From an archaeon (GTDB lineage: Archaea > Asgardarchaeota > Hermodarchaeia > Hermodarchaeales > Hermodarchaeaceae), in assembly GCA_016550425.1 (NCBI GenBank), contig JABXGS010000261.1, forward strand, positions 1 to 8,478: DNA of 8,478 bases. The letters are read 5' to 3'. Under the pieces are notes generated by a model. It saw only the letters and a program-made list of their open reading frames with translations. It ran no database searches and was not told the DNA's origin. A program made the position numbers and the translations under genes. Within the stretch, counting starts at the first letter, position 1. Each line of letters starts with the position of its first letter. Of this stretch, positions 1 to 6,293 are shown one piece after another.

Positions 1-686
1 ACCTCCGCCAGCTTGGGGCTCCAATCTCCCGTGATGGATGGAACCACACGATCAATGGCCAGAAGGTCAGGACGCACACCATTAATGACTAACAGAATCA
101 CTATGGTGGCAATCCCTTCAATGACGCCAATAATAGAATGATGTATGCCCATCGCAATTAACGCGATGAAGGTTGAATAGGGGAAGAGGGGATATGAGAG
201 GCCGAGCATAATCGCGGCAGAAATTGCTGCAAGAAAATCACCAAGAAATGCGGCGGCAAACCCTCCGACAATCATGCCTGTGCGGTTGGGTGATACTCGA
301 TAAATCAGAATGAAGATGATCCAGGGGATGAAGACTCCGACAATTCCCATGTTGACGATATTGGCTCCGAGGGTAAGGATGCCGCCATCCCCAAAGAACA
401 AGGCTTGAATCACCAGAATAACCGTGATGGAAACAAGGGCAGCGTAGGGTCCGAGAGTGATGGCGAGAATCGGTCCTCCTAAGAGGTGGGCGGTCGTTCC
501 ACCAATTATGGGGTAGTTCATCATCTGAGCGGCAAAAAACATAGCCGTTAAAGTTGCCATCAGCGGGATCTGTTTCTCGTTGAAGCTCTGTCCAAGGCGC
601 CTGAAAGCGAACACTAGTAGGATAATCGCAATTGCCCACATAATCGCGCAGATGAGGAGGGTGAGGAAACCGTCCGGGATATGCAT
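1..686 (-). CDS. cbiM: CbiM-type cobalt/nickel ECF transporter substrate-binding membrane protein, 3' end cut by window edge
   Basis: About 228 residues are readable without a stop from ATG 684-686 to the left edge. The protein starts MHIPDGFL, the invariant N-terminus of CbiM/NikM proteins, where the free N-terminus and His2 help bind the metal; His67 in the GGTTAHLLGG motif is the matching third ligand position. Further CbiM-like blocks are FAAQMMNYPIIGG (around residues 51-63) and the GIHHSIIGVIEG segment (about 182-193). The rest is hydrophobic, with several membrane spans. The family is the S-component that captures Co2+ or Ni2+ at the membrane and works with CbiQ/CbiO energising subunits, which should lie beyond the left edge. 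An in-frame ATG at 696-698 would add MWVI, but metal binding needs Met1-His2, so 686 is preferred; GGTGAT lies directly before it, unusually close. The family usually runs 200-250 residues, so little is missing. Metal choice (Co or Ni) cannot be decided. Confidence 0.93.
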   Translation of the reverse strand, partial: MHIPDGFLTLLICAIMWAIAIILLVFAFRRLGQSFNEKQIPLMATLTAMFFAAQMMNYPIIGGTTAHLLGGPILAITLGPYAALVSITVILVIQALFFGDGGILTLGANIVNMGIVGVFIPWIIFILIYRVSPNRTGMIVGGFAAAFLGDFLAAISAAIMLGLSYPLFPYSTFIALIAMGIHHSIIGVIEGIATIVILLVINGVRPDLLAIDRVVPSITGDWSPKLAE

Positions 687-704
687 GATCACCCACATCT
701 AAAG

Positions 705-748
705 TAATACTTTTTTACATGTTTTTAATACTTCAATTTAAATATAAC
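705..748 (-). promoter_or_regulatory. cbiM promoter with two direct-repeat operator candidates
   Basis: Read on the minus strand, a TATA-like GTTATATTTAAATT (735-748) lies about 56 nt upstream of the cbiM ATG. It is followed by two exact copies of AAGTATTA (726-733 and 705-712), 21 bp apart, which is two helical turns. They would lie just downstream of the TATA box and over or beyond the inferred start site, a typical place for a repressor. A palindrome ACATGT (717-722) sits between them. This is not the classical NikR palindrome (GTATGA-N16-TCATAC). Metal-responsive control is inferred only from the gene served. Confidence 0.45.
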
Positions 749-781
749 GACATTGTCAAGCCTCCTCCCCCAAAGACACCA

Positions 782-840
782 TTTGAATATCCATGAGGTC
801 CAATTTCTAGCAAATGACATGAAAGCGTTTGTTTCACATC
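782..840 (+). repeat. Dispersed intergenic hairpin element, copy 1 (divergent)
   Basis: This is the most diverged of seven copies. The hairpin part is 816-840: GACATGAAA, loop GCGTTTG, then TTTCACATC. Five inner base pairs form, then two mismatches, then two more pairs. A TTTGAA block at 782-787 corresponds to the TTCGAA block of the other copies but is about 3 nt further away. It lies between the zinc-ribbon gene end and cbiM. Confidence 0.6.
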
Positions 841-885
841 TTGGTTTTCATATGAGATAGTGTTAATTATTTTTTCATAACCCTC

Positions 886-893
886 AAAAAAAA
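886..893 (-). terminator. Oligo-T terminator of the zinc-ribbon gene
   Basis: On the minus strand an uninterrupted run of eight T lies about 33 nt after the stop codon at 926-928, the usual form of an archaeal intrinsic terminator. A weak inverted pair CCCTCA/TGAGGG (881-886 and 909-914) brackets the region. Confidence 0.5.
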
Positions 894-925
894 CCTGAAT
901 AATAAATATGAGGGGGCGAAATTTG

Positions 926-1255
926 CTAGTCTATTGAAGCGCCACAGTTCTTGCAGAACTGGGCTTCCGGGGTAATAGAACTTCCACAACTAGGGCAATA
1001 ATTCTTTGCATGGTGCTGTGGTTGTGATACATTTCTCGCTGGTTGGGCTGTGGAAGTGCTTTGTGGCGGAGTAACTCCTTTCCTTAGATAACTTCCACAG
1101 ATTGGGCAATTGCTTGAGGTTTTACAGATGTAATACAACAAATAGATTAGTGCTCCAAATCCTAGAGTTAGGAATAGTAGAAGCAGAAATACTGCCCAGT
1201 TGAATTTTTTAGTGGGTTCAACATATCGTTCGCAAAGCATGCAATATCTTGGCAT
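926..1255 (-). CDS. Small LITAF-like membrane zinc-ribbon protein
   Basis: 109 residues. A first metal site is split by a membrane-inserting hydrophobic stretch: Cys5-x2-Cys8, then residues 20-43 (AVFLLLLFLTLGFGALIYLL and on), then Cys50-x2-Cys53 in NCPICG. This CxxC-hydrophobic-CPxC plan is that of LITAF-like domains, which anchor to membranes with the zinc knuckle formed by both ends. A polar Pro/Ser/Gln linker (about 59-82) leads to a second, ordinary zinc ribbon, Cys87-x2-Cys90 and Cys101-x2-Cys104 (YCPSCG...FCKNCG). Start ATG 1253-1255 is fixed by an AGGTGA ribosome site seven bases upstream (1263-1268). The gene is monocistronic with its own promoter and T-run terminator. Function is unknown: such proteins are often assigned to protein contacts at the membrane. 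A plain DUF-type zinc-ribbon membrane protein unrelated to LITAF remains possible. Confidence 0.85.
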   Translation of the reverse strand: MPRYCMLCERYVEPTKKFNWAVFLLLLFLTLGFGALIYLLYYICKTSSNCPICGSYLRKGVTPPQSTSTAQPARNVSQPQHHAKNYCPSCGSSITPEAQFCKNCGASID

Positions 1256-1292
1256 AAGCCATTCACCTTTCCGCGGTATCCTTAGTACGAAC

Positions 1293-1307
1293 TAATTATA
1301 AACTTTG
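1293..1307 (-). promoter_or_regulatory. BRE/TATA promoter of the zinc-ribbon gene
   Basis: The minus strand reads ACAAAGTTTATAATTAG. The TATA-like TTTATAAT is centred about 43 nt upstream of the ATG at 1255 and is preceded by a purine-rich BRE-like AACAAAG. Transcription would start near 1271, just before the AGGTGA ribosome site, giving a short leader. Confidence 0.55.
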
Positions 1308-1348
1308 TTGGTTCCTTCTACGATCACCTTCCAAATGTCCTTACTAAC

Positions 1349-1367
1349 TTTTGGTGACAAACCAAAA
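1349..1367. other. Perfect 7-bp inverted repeat TTTTGGT-GACAA-ACCAAAA
   Basis: Seven perfect pairs with a 5-nt spacer lie in the gap between the flavodiiron and zinc-ribbon genes. It is about 145 nt after the flavodiiron stop and 50 nt upstream of the zinc-ribbon TATA box. It could be an operator-like palindrome or a weak hairpin. Nothing in the sequence decides between them. Confidence 0.35.
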
Positions 1368-1372
1368 TATTT

Positions 1373-1452
1373 CATATATTTTTGCTTGACTCTTTTCAAA
1401 GATTTAATTACTGTTTCTTGTCGATGACGTGAAAGATGATTTGTTTCCCATT
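1373..1452 (+). repeat. Dispersed intergenic hairpin element, copy 2
   Basis: The core GTGAAAGATGATTTGTTT (1429-1446) is identical to copies 3 and 4. The right arm has decayed (TTTCCCATTG), so only the four inner pairs plus scattered ones form. The upstream block TTCAAAGA (1395-1402) sits at the same 32-nt distance as TTCGAAGA in other copies. It lies downstream of the flavodiiron gene, which is on the opposite strand. Confidence 0.8.
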
Positions 1453-1510
1453 GTAGAATTAGAACTTGATGAGTTTATAACATTGAGTTCAAGGTGAATA
1501 AGCAGCGGCA

Positions 1511-2701
1511 TTATTTGGAGTAAATACCGATTGCCTTGTGTTTAGCTAGAATTTCATCGGCGAGTTTGTCGAGAGCTTTGAGGTCAGATTTCTTGGGATA
1601 GCCCTTTGCGATTACGGGCTCAAGGATTTCAACCTTTAGATTGGGGATCATTCCAGCGAGTTGTTCTACCATTTTTCCACCCCAGGCATAAGAACCAATA
1701 ATGGAAGCGTATCGTGTTTTGGGACGTAGCGCATTGGCGAGGAGTGTTGCATACGCCACGAGGGGATGCGGACCCGTGAGAACAGTTGGTGAGCCTAAAA
1801 CAATCGTGGCGGCGTCCACAAGTGCCATGGCGAGTTCTCCAATATCGGTAGCTGTTAGATGAAATGGTTTCACCGTAATCCCCCGAGTAATCAGGGCATC
1901 GATGAAGTAGTCGACCATTTTTTGGGTGCTCCCCCACATGGAGACATAGGGTACAACAACTTCATTTTTCACTGCATCAGATGTCCAGTCTTTGTAGGCA
2001 TTGATGATGAAGTCGGGTCGATTAAAAAGGGGACCATGACTTGGGGCGATGAGATCAATTTTGAGTGAAGCAAGTTTTTCTAGGTGTTTTTTGATTTGTG
2101 TACGGAAGGGCATCATGATTTCGGCATAATATCGCTTCGCAGCACGGTAGACGACAGGTTCATCGACAGCATATAAATCGCTGGTCGCAATATGGGAGCC
2201 GAGAAAGTCGCAGGGGAAAAGTATGCGTTCTTCTGGTAAGTAGGTGAGCATGGTTTCAGGCCAATGAACCCAGGGAGTGAAGATGAATTCAAGGGTTCGA
2301 TTACCCAGTGATAATTTTTCTCTATCTTCAATCGTCTTAAAGCGTGATTCGGGAAGAAGCATTGAGTCCATGAGCATGGTTTTGCATTTGGTGTTGGTGA
2401 CAAGCTTGGCTTCAGGGAACTGTTTGAGGACTTGAGGGAGGGTGCCCGAGTGATCTTGTTCAGCATGGTTCGCGACAACATAGTCAATGGTCTTGACTTT
2501 GACTTCTTTGAGATTGTTCAATAATTCATGTTTTTTTCGGGGATCAACGGTGTCAATAAGTGCAGTTTTCTTTGAACCTATTATCAGATACGCGTTATAG
2601 CTTGTGCCATCGGGTAAGGGGATGAGCTCGTCGAAGAGCCGGCGATCCCAATCAATGGCACCAACACAGTAGAGGTCTTCTCTGAGTTTTTGAACAGCCA
2701 T
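1511..2701 (-). CDS. fprA: Flavodiiron protein (class A; F420H2 oxidase / rubredoxin:oxygen oxidoreductase family)
   Basis: 396 residues, the usual class A length. The N-terminal metallo-beta-lactamase-like half carries all diiron ligands, the first six at the positions of Desulfovibrio gigas ROO: His79, Glu81, Asp83, His84 (NHAEQDHSG), His146 (PWVHWPE) and Asp165 (CDFLGSH), with the last His at 222 (SHGPLF). The C-terminal flavodoxin half begins near 247 with the FMN phosphate loop SMWGSTQKM. There is no C-terminal rubredoxin extension. The family reduces O2 to water, or NO to N2O, in the cytoplasm of anaerobes, with electrons from F420H2 or rubredoxin; the donor cannot be read from sequence. 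The start is fixed by a strong GGAGGT (2708-2713) six bases before ATG. A weak TATA-like GATTTTAG lies near 2740-2747. No redox partner is adjacent, so it is probably a stand-alone oxidative or nitrosative defence gene. Confidence 0.95.
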   Translation of the reverse strand: MAVQKLREDLYCVGAIDWDRRLFDELIPLPDGTSYNAYLIIGSKKTALIDTVDPRKKHELLNNLKEVKVKTIDYVVANHAEQDHSGTLPQVLKQFPEAKLVTNTKCKTMLMDSMLLPESRFKTIEDREKLSLGNRTLEFIFTPWVHWPETMLTYLPEERILFPCDFLGSHIATSDLYAVDEPVVYRAAKRYYAEIMMPFRTQIKKHLEKLASLKIDLIAPSHGPLFNRPDFIINAYKDWTSDAVKNEVVVPYVSMWGSTQKMVDYFIDALITRGITVKPFHLTATDIGELAMALVDAATIVLGSPTVLTGPHPLVAYATLLANALRPKTRYASIIGSYAWGGKMVEQLAGMIPNLKVEILEPVIAKGYPKKSDLKALDKLADEILAKHKAIGIYSK

Positions 2702-2814
2702 TATTCTACCTCCTAGACTTGGATGTATTTACTAATTGGCTAAAATCTTGTCTATCTTGCATGTTCAGGTAGATTCAGTTTTTTGTGTACAATGAGCAGG
2801 TAATTTTTCAGGCT

Positions 2815-2904
2815 GTTATGTGCGAATCTTATTGATTTCGATGACATACATGCGATTTCTTAACAATGATGTGAAAGATGATTTGTTTCATATCATTGTT
2901 TTTT
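2815..2904 (+). repeat. Dispersed intergenic hairpin element, copy 3 (best-formed hairpin)
   Basis: Arms 2862-2876 and 2886-2900 form 15 consecutive pairs (AACAATGATGTGAAA with TTTCATATCATTGTT), with one G-T wobble at 2871/2891. They enclose the 9-nt loop GATGATTTG, and a T6 run follows (2899-2904). Upstream, TTCGATGA (2837-2844) and GTTAT (2815-2819) align with the other copies. It ends one base before the last codon of the alkaline phosphatase, which is on the opposite strand. Hairpin plus T-run looks like a plus-strand terminator, yet no plus-strand gene precedes it. Confidence 0.9.
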
Positions 2905-2905
2905 C

Positions 2906-4144
2906 TCAGAGTTTAGTGGTTCTTCGTCGGATATGTACTCCCAGAACAGCAGCTAGAATGATAATGACAACAATTAGTGTAATGGCTATTCCTAGTACTA
3001 CAGGATTAATGGGGGGTGGAGTTACATGACCTATACTGCTAAGCAAGTATTGACCAATATCAATGTGGTGCATAAATGTTGGCAGCGTCGCCGCGGTGTT
3101 GTGGTAGGCAAAGACAGGGACTGGGGCAGCTGTATGAATGGTAGTTGAAAAGTGGTATTCTAAAGTGGGGTTGGACATATTCACCCAAAGGCCACCGGTT
3201 TCGTGGTCACCTGTGACAATGAGAAGCGTGCGTTCAGTTTGTTGGGCGTATTCATAGGCTACTTGAACAGCTTCATCGAACGCAATAGTTTCTCCGATGG
3301 TCCGATTGATGTTCATACTGTGGGCCGCATAGTCGATGAGAGCCCCTTCAATCATCAGGAAAAAGCCATTTGCATCTTGATTAAGAATCTGGAGCGCAAT
3401 GTTGGTCATTTCAGAAATATGGGGTTCAATCAACGGATTGCGGTCATATTCATAACTCATCTGCTCATTTGCAAAAAGACCTAGCAAATAGTCCTCAGTT
3501 GCTCCTGCGATCATATCTGTTCGATTATGAACGATCTGGTAACCCAAACTTTCTGCAGTATCTAAAAGAGGTGAATAGTAGCGTATTCCACCACCTAGCA
3601 ACACCTCAATGCCTTGAACAAGCTGTTGCTGGGCGATTTCATCTTGATTATCTCGATCGGGAACATGAGCCGTGAACGCAGCCGGTGTCCCATGAGTAAT
3701 GGGAGAAGTTGTGACCAAACCGGTTGCTTTTCCTAACCGCTCCGCTACCTCAAGAATTGTTGGGAGTAGGTCACCATTCGGCAACATTCCCACCATCCCG
3801 TTGTCGGTCCGATATCCCGTGGCAAGAGCCGTTGCCGCTGCAGAAGAATCGGTTACAGGCGAATTCAAGGAATAAGTCTCAATAACACCCAAGTAAGTGA
3901 GTTCTTCCATGGTAAGCGTCTCTGTAGTCCCTAGCCACTTCTTAGTAGCGTTAATTTGCCCCCAGGACATACCGTCACCAATCATTATGATGATGTTATC
4001 AAAGGGAGTAGTGGGCGTTTGTTGAACCGTGTTTGACGATTGACCACTTAGATAATCCTGTGACCCTGTGCTAAAGAATGAGGAAAATACCAATTGAGCA
4101 CAGATAATGAAAACAATAATCGAAAACAAAGATCGCTTTTTCAT
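2906..4144 (-). CDS. phoA: Extracellular membrane-anchored alkaline phosphatase
   Basis: 412 residues from ATG 4142-4144. Numbering here is from the GTG at 4174, so Met is residue 11. The N-terminus MKKRSLFSIIVFIICAQLVF is a signal peptide or signal anchor. Alkaline phosphatase motifs follow in order: Asp67 (IMIGDGMSWG), nucleophile Ser110 (VTDSSAAATA), THGTPAAFTAHV (160-171), Glu276/Asp281/His285 (IEGALIDYAAH, same spacing as Glu322/Asp327/His331 of E. coli PhoA), Asp323-His324 (TGDHETGG) and His347 (HTAAPVPVFA). A Pro-rich linker leads to a membrane helix (about 391-413) and a basic RRR tail, a stop-transfer anchor that places the catalytic domain outside the cell. It would release phosphate from organic phosphates using two Zn and one Mg. 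The GTG at 4174 would add ten residues but lies upstream of the transcription start implied by the TATA box at 4181-4190. It is monocistronic. Confidence 0.93.
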   Translation of the reverse strand: MKKRSLFSIIVFIICAQLVFSSFFSTGSQDYLSGQSSNTVQQTPTTPFDNIIIMIGDGMSWGQINATKKWLGTTETLTMEELTYLGVIETYSLNSPVTDSSAAATALATGYRTDNGMVGMLPNGDLLPTILEVAERLGKATGLVTTSPITHGTPAAFTAHVPDRDNQDEIAQQQLVQGIEVLLGGGIRYYSPLLDTAESLGYQIVHNRTDMIAGATEDYLLGLFANEQMSYEYDRNPLIEPHISEMTNIALQILNQDANGFFLMIEGALIDYAAHSMNINRTIGETIAFDEAVQVAYEYAQQTERTLLIVTGDHETGGLWVNMSNPTLEYHFSTTIHTAAPVPVFAYHNTAATLPTFMHHIDIGQYLLSSIGHVTPPPINPVVLGIAITLIVVIIILAAVLGVHIRRRTTKL

Positions 4145-4180
4145 CAGTATTCTTCCGCGCCATCTCCTATCCACCTCACT

Positions 4181-4192
4181 TTAAATAAATCG
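4181..4192 (-). promoter_or_regulatory. TATA-like promoter of the alkaline phosphatase gene
   Basis: The minus strand reads TCGATTTATTTAAAG, a TATA-like box about 43 nt before ATG 4144, the same distance as in the zinc-ribbon gene. The implied start near 4160 lies inside the alternative GTG-initiated reading frame, so it supports the internal ATG. Confidence 0.5.
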
Positions 4193-4232
4193 AAATGAGC
4201 AACGGATATTGCAGAAACCCAATTTCAGATGG

Positions 4233-4322
4233 CTTATCTTCCTGTAAACAGGATAACGAAGATGTATATGCTGTTTCTTATCAACGATGTGAAAGATGAT
4301 TTGTTTCACGTCATGTTTTTTT
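4233..4322 (+). repeat. Dispersed intergenic hairpin element, copy 4 (overlaps a stop codon)
   Basis: Left arm GATGTGAAA (4286-4294) pairs fully with TTTCACGTC (4304-4312), including one T-G wobble, around the loop GATGATTTG. Three more pairs form after a 2-nt bulge, and a T7 run (4316-4322) follows. An upstream CGAAGATG block (4257-4264) and CTTAT (4233-4237) align with the other copies. The right arm and T-run lie inside the 3' end of the dienelactone-hydrolase gene on the other strand, including its stop codon (4311-4313). Confidence 0.88.
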
Positions 4323-4991
4323 CAGCCATTCTCGTAAAAAGACAAGCATCCGTTTGTAAGCGAGTGAAGCGGCATCTGCATTGTAAGCGTCCTTTACATC
4401 TTCTTCGAAGAACCAATGGGAAGTTTCAGGATATTCATGAAAGTCGATTATCCCTTGTCCTGCAGCTAATCGAGTCTTGAGGTCCTGTACTTCATCGGGT
4501 CCTGCACCATATACATCGTTCTCTGCGAAATGCCCTTGAACAGGAATCGCAAAGTCTCGGAATAATCCGCCTGCGACATCATAGTACACAACAACGGCAC
4601 CGATATCGCTTGGATGAGTTCGGGCAAGATTCATCGCAAAGTAGGCACCCATTGAGAAACCGATGAGACCGATTTTGTCTCCACTGGTAGCAGGATGAGA
4701 TTGCAAAAACTCAACAGCCCCTTGGAGCAGTCTCTCTGTATTCCTTTGATCCAGGGTTTCACTCAGCACTTCGGCTGTTTCTATTGTCTTAGCAATCTGT
4801 CCGTGATAAAGGTCTGGAGTTAAGGTGACAAATCCTTCTCCAGCTAATCGTTTCGTGAGGTCTTTAAAGAATTCATTTAGGCCCCACCATGCATGCAAAA
4901 GCAAGAGGCCGGGTCCTGATTGCGCTTCAGATACAGCTAGAACTCCAGGGACAGGGGCATCAAGAATCTGGAGAATTACGGGGGAAGTCAT
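4311..4991 (-). CDS. Dienelactone hydrolase family alpha/beta hydrolase with Ser nucleophile
   Basis: 226 residues, normal for the family, cytoplasmic with no signal peptide. Family blocks are LLLLHAWWGLNEFFKDL (29-45), LAGEGFVTLTPDLYHG (49-64) and the nucleophile elbow GFSMGAY with Ser113. Asp158 (FAENDVYG) and His191 (ETSHWFFEE) complete the triad. Classical dienelactone hydrolases use Cys and pair it with a Glu in the segment equivalent to HEWWG. Here the Cys is Ser and the Glu is Ala34, so both changes agree and point to an ordinary Ser-His-Asp esterase. The substrate is unknown, and no aromatic-degradation genes are near. A GAGGGA ribosome site lies about 9 bases before ATG 4989-4991. 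The stop codon and the last two lysine codons lie inside repeat copy 4, so the C-terminal LKKT may have been shaped by it. Confidence 0.9.
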   Translation of the reverse strand: MTSPVILQILDAPVPGVLAVSEAQSGPGLLLLHAWWGLNEFFKDLTKRLAGEGFVTLTPDLYHGQIAKTIETAEVLSETLDQRNTERLLQGAVEFLQSHPATSGDKIGLIGFSMGAYFAMNLARTHPSDIGAVVVYYDVAGGLFRDFAIPVQGHFAENDVYGAGPDEVQDLKTRLAAGQGIIDFHEYPETSHWFFEEDVKDAYNADAASLAYKRMLVFLREWLKKT

Positions 4992-5272
4992 GAAATTATT
5001 CCCTCAATCACACTGTTATTGCTTATTGAACTATTAGTCTAGTGGACATTGTTGCTTTTTAAGTCTCAAGCAAGCCATTTTCTCTGTTGTTATTTGTTTT
5101 TCCATTGACCTTCGAAGACATATCTGCAGTTCTTTCAAGCGATGTGAAAGATGATTTGTTCACGGCATTAGATCCAAACACCAAATATCATAGTCGAAGC
5201 TTTTCTTACAATGATTTTTACCGATTACAAATGGCATATTAAGTTCAGGGGTAGAAGAAATGTGGTGGTTGA
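4992..5272. other. Divergent intergenic region between the minus and plus gene blocks
   Basis: This 281-bp gap holds the promoters of the hydrolase gene (minus) and the 326-residue gene (plus), with repeat copy 5 between them. Candidate TATA-like elements are CTTAAAAAG on the minus strand (about 5053-5062) and CATATTAA on the plus strand (5235-5242). The second would start transcription near 5262, just at the GGTGG ribosome site. Both are weak matches. Confidence 0.4.
5089..5167 (+). repeat. Dispersed intergenic hairpin element, copy 5
   Basis: GATGTGAAAGATGATTTG (5141-5158) is identical to the core, but the right arm has lost one T, so the stem slips to GTGAA/TTCAC plus a wobble pair. The palindrome CTTCGAAG (5110-5117) and GTTAT (5089-5093) lie upstream at the family spacing. 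Nearly 40 bases (5110-5149) match copy 6 with only a few differences, so these two are close relatives. It lies between two divergent genes, upstream of both, so it cannot be a terminator for either. Confidence 0.88.
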
Positions 5273-6253
5273 ATGGAATTAGAAGGCTTTAGGGTGTTTT
5301 TGAAAGAACGAAAGTTTGAAGAGGAGAAACTTGAAGCAGCGATAAAGATTGTTGGGAAGTTTGATAATTTTCTTAGAGGGCAGAAGAAATCGGTTGAAAA
5401 TGCCTCCTATGAGGATTTGTACAACTTTTCAGATTTTTTAATGGAGACTGGACAGAACACATTTGATAATTTTGTGGCCCTCCTACGGTTTGGTCATTTC
5501 AAAGGGAATAAGGAGGTTGTGATTGGAGCTTTAGAGATTCTTGATGGGAGCGAAATGATAGCTAATTTTTCAACCCGGTTGCAAGAGGAATTTGGTGAAA
5601 GATTGCGGAATGAAGTTTTTAGAGGAATTGGGGTACCACCCTTGGGGATACGACCCAAACAAAAGGTGGGGATAACTAAGGAATTGGTTGAACGTTTTCT
5701 TGCGAGAGTTGATTACGAGAAATGTAAAACGTTCTTTGAGGTTGGGCTGAGAAATAAATACCCCCAGTCTTATGAGAAACCCATTGCGTTATTCCGAGAA
5801 TTAAATAATCTTGATAAGTTTCTAAAAACACAACATCAAAACTTGGTCAAGACCCTGAAAACCCATCGAAAGGACGACACTCTGTTCTTTACCCAAGAGG
5901 TGACTGATGAGGTTATTTCATACGTTAAACGTGATCAAACAATCGAGGCAGGAATCCGGCAAGGAGACCAAGTTTTCATTACCAAAATTCCGTATTCAGC
6001 AAAAGAGTTCATTCACGAAACAGATACTCGAAAGAAACGATACTATTACTGTCATAATCCTTGGATTCGACACGCATTGTTAGAAGAAGACCAACCGATT
6101 GATCCTGTCTTTTGCGGATGTAGTGCAGGGTATTTCAAAAACTTCTGGGAAGCAGTATTAAACGAACCAGTCAGGGTCGAGGTGCTCAAATCATTCATTA
6201 AAGGTGATCAGATTTGTGAATTCGCCCTGCATTTACCAAAAAAAATACCCTGA
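5273..6253 (+). CDS. Uncharacterised protein: helical N-terminal half and Cys-rich C-terminal domain
   Basis: 326 residues, soluble, no signal or membrane span. Residues 1-130 are charged and helical (FRVFLKERKFEEEKLEAAI and onward) and loosely resemble SAM-like core-binding helices, without a recombinase catalytic part. The C-terminal part (about 220-326) holds conserved-looking motifs: YYYCHNPWIRHALL (Cys260, His261), FCGCSAGYFKNFWEAVL (Cys281, Cys283) and GDQICEFALHLP (Cys315). A Cys-plus-'GD..C.F.IHLP' ending is typical of the V4R-like/hydrocarbon-binding fold and of uncharacterised archaeal and clostridial proteins of this build. Metal or cofactor binding by the four Cys and His261 is inference. 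The start has GGTGG five bases before ATG 5273. The gene stands alone, followed by repeat copy 6. I do not know its function. Confidence 0.82.
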   Translation: MELEGFRVFLKERKFEEEKLEAAIKIVGKFDNFLRGQKKSVENASYEDLYNFSDFLMETGQNTFDNFVALLRFGHFKGNKEVVIGALEILDGSEMIANFSTRLQEEFGERLRNEVFRGIGVPPLGIRPKQKVGITKELVERFLARVDYEKCKTFFEVGLRNKYPQSYEKPIALFRELNNLDKFLKTQHQNLVKTLKTHRKDDTLFFTQEVTDEVISYVKRDQTIEAGIRQGDQVFITKIPYSAKEFIHETDTRKKRYYYCHNPWIRHALLEEDQPIDPVFCGCSAGYFKNFWEAVLNEPVRVEVLKSFIKGDQICEFALHLPKKIP

Positions 6254-6293
6254 AATGAAGAGCAGCAAGATACCATAAAGATAGAGAAAGCAG

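Noticed and set aside
238..696. Minus-strand 152-codon open frame overlapping cbiM
   Set aside because: It is Arg/His/Pro-rich and in another frame of the clear CbiM coding sequence, so it is a shadow frame.
2862..2900. Integron attC sites with single-gene cassettes
   Set aside because: One palindromic element per gene and AAC...GTT ends in some copies are suggestive, but the R-box consensus (RYYYAAC / GTTRRRY) is not met, extrahelical bases are absent, and no integrase is visible. Only the analogy is kept.
2862..2904. Intrinsic terminator from hairpin plus T6 (also copy 4 with T7)
   Set aside because: It has terminator form on the plus strand, but no plus-strand gene lies upstream there, and other copies lack the T-run or sit between divergent genes.
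4145..4174. GTG start of the alkaline phosphatase ten codons upstream
   Set aside because: It lies upstream of the transcription start implied by the TATA-like box, and MKKRSLF is a better signal-peptide beginning. It is not fully excluded.
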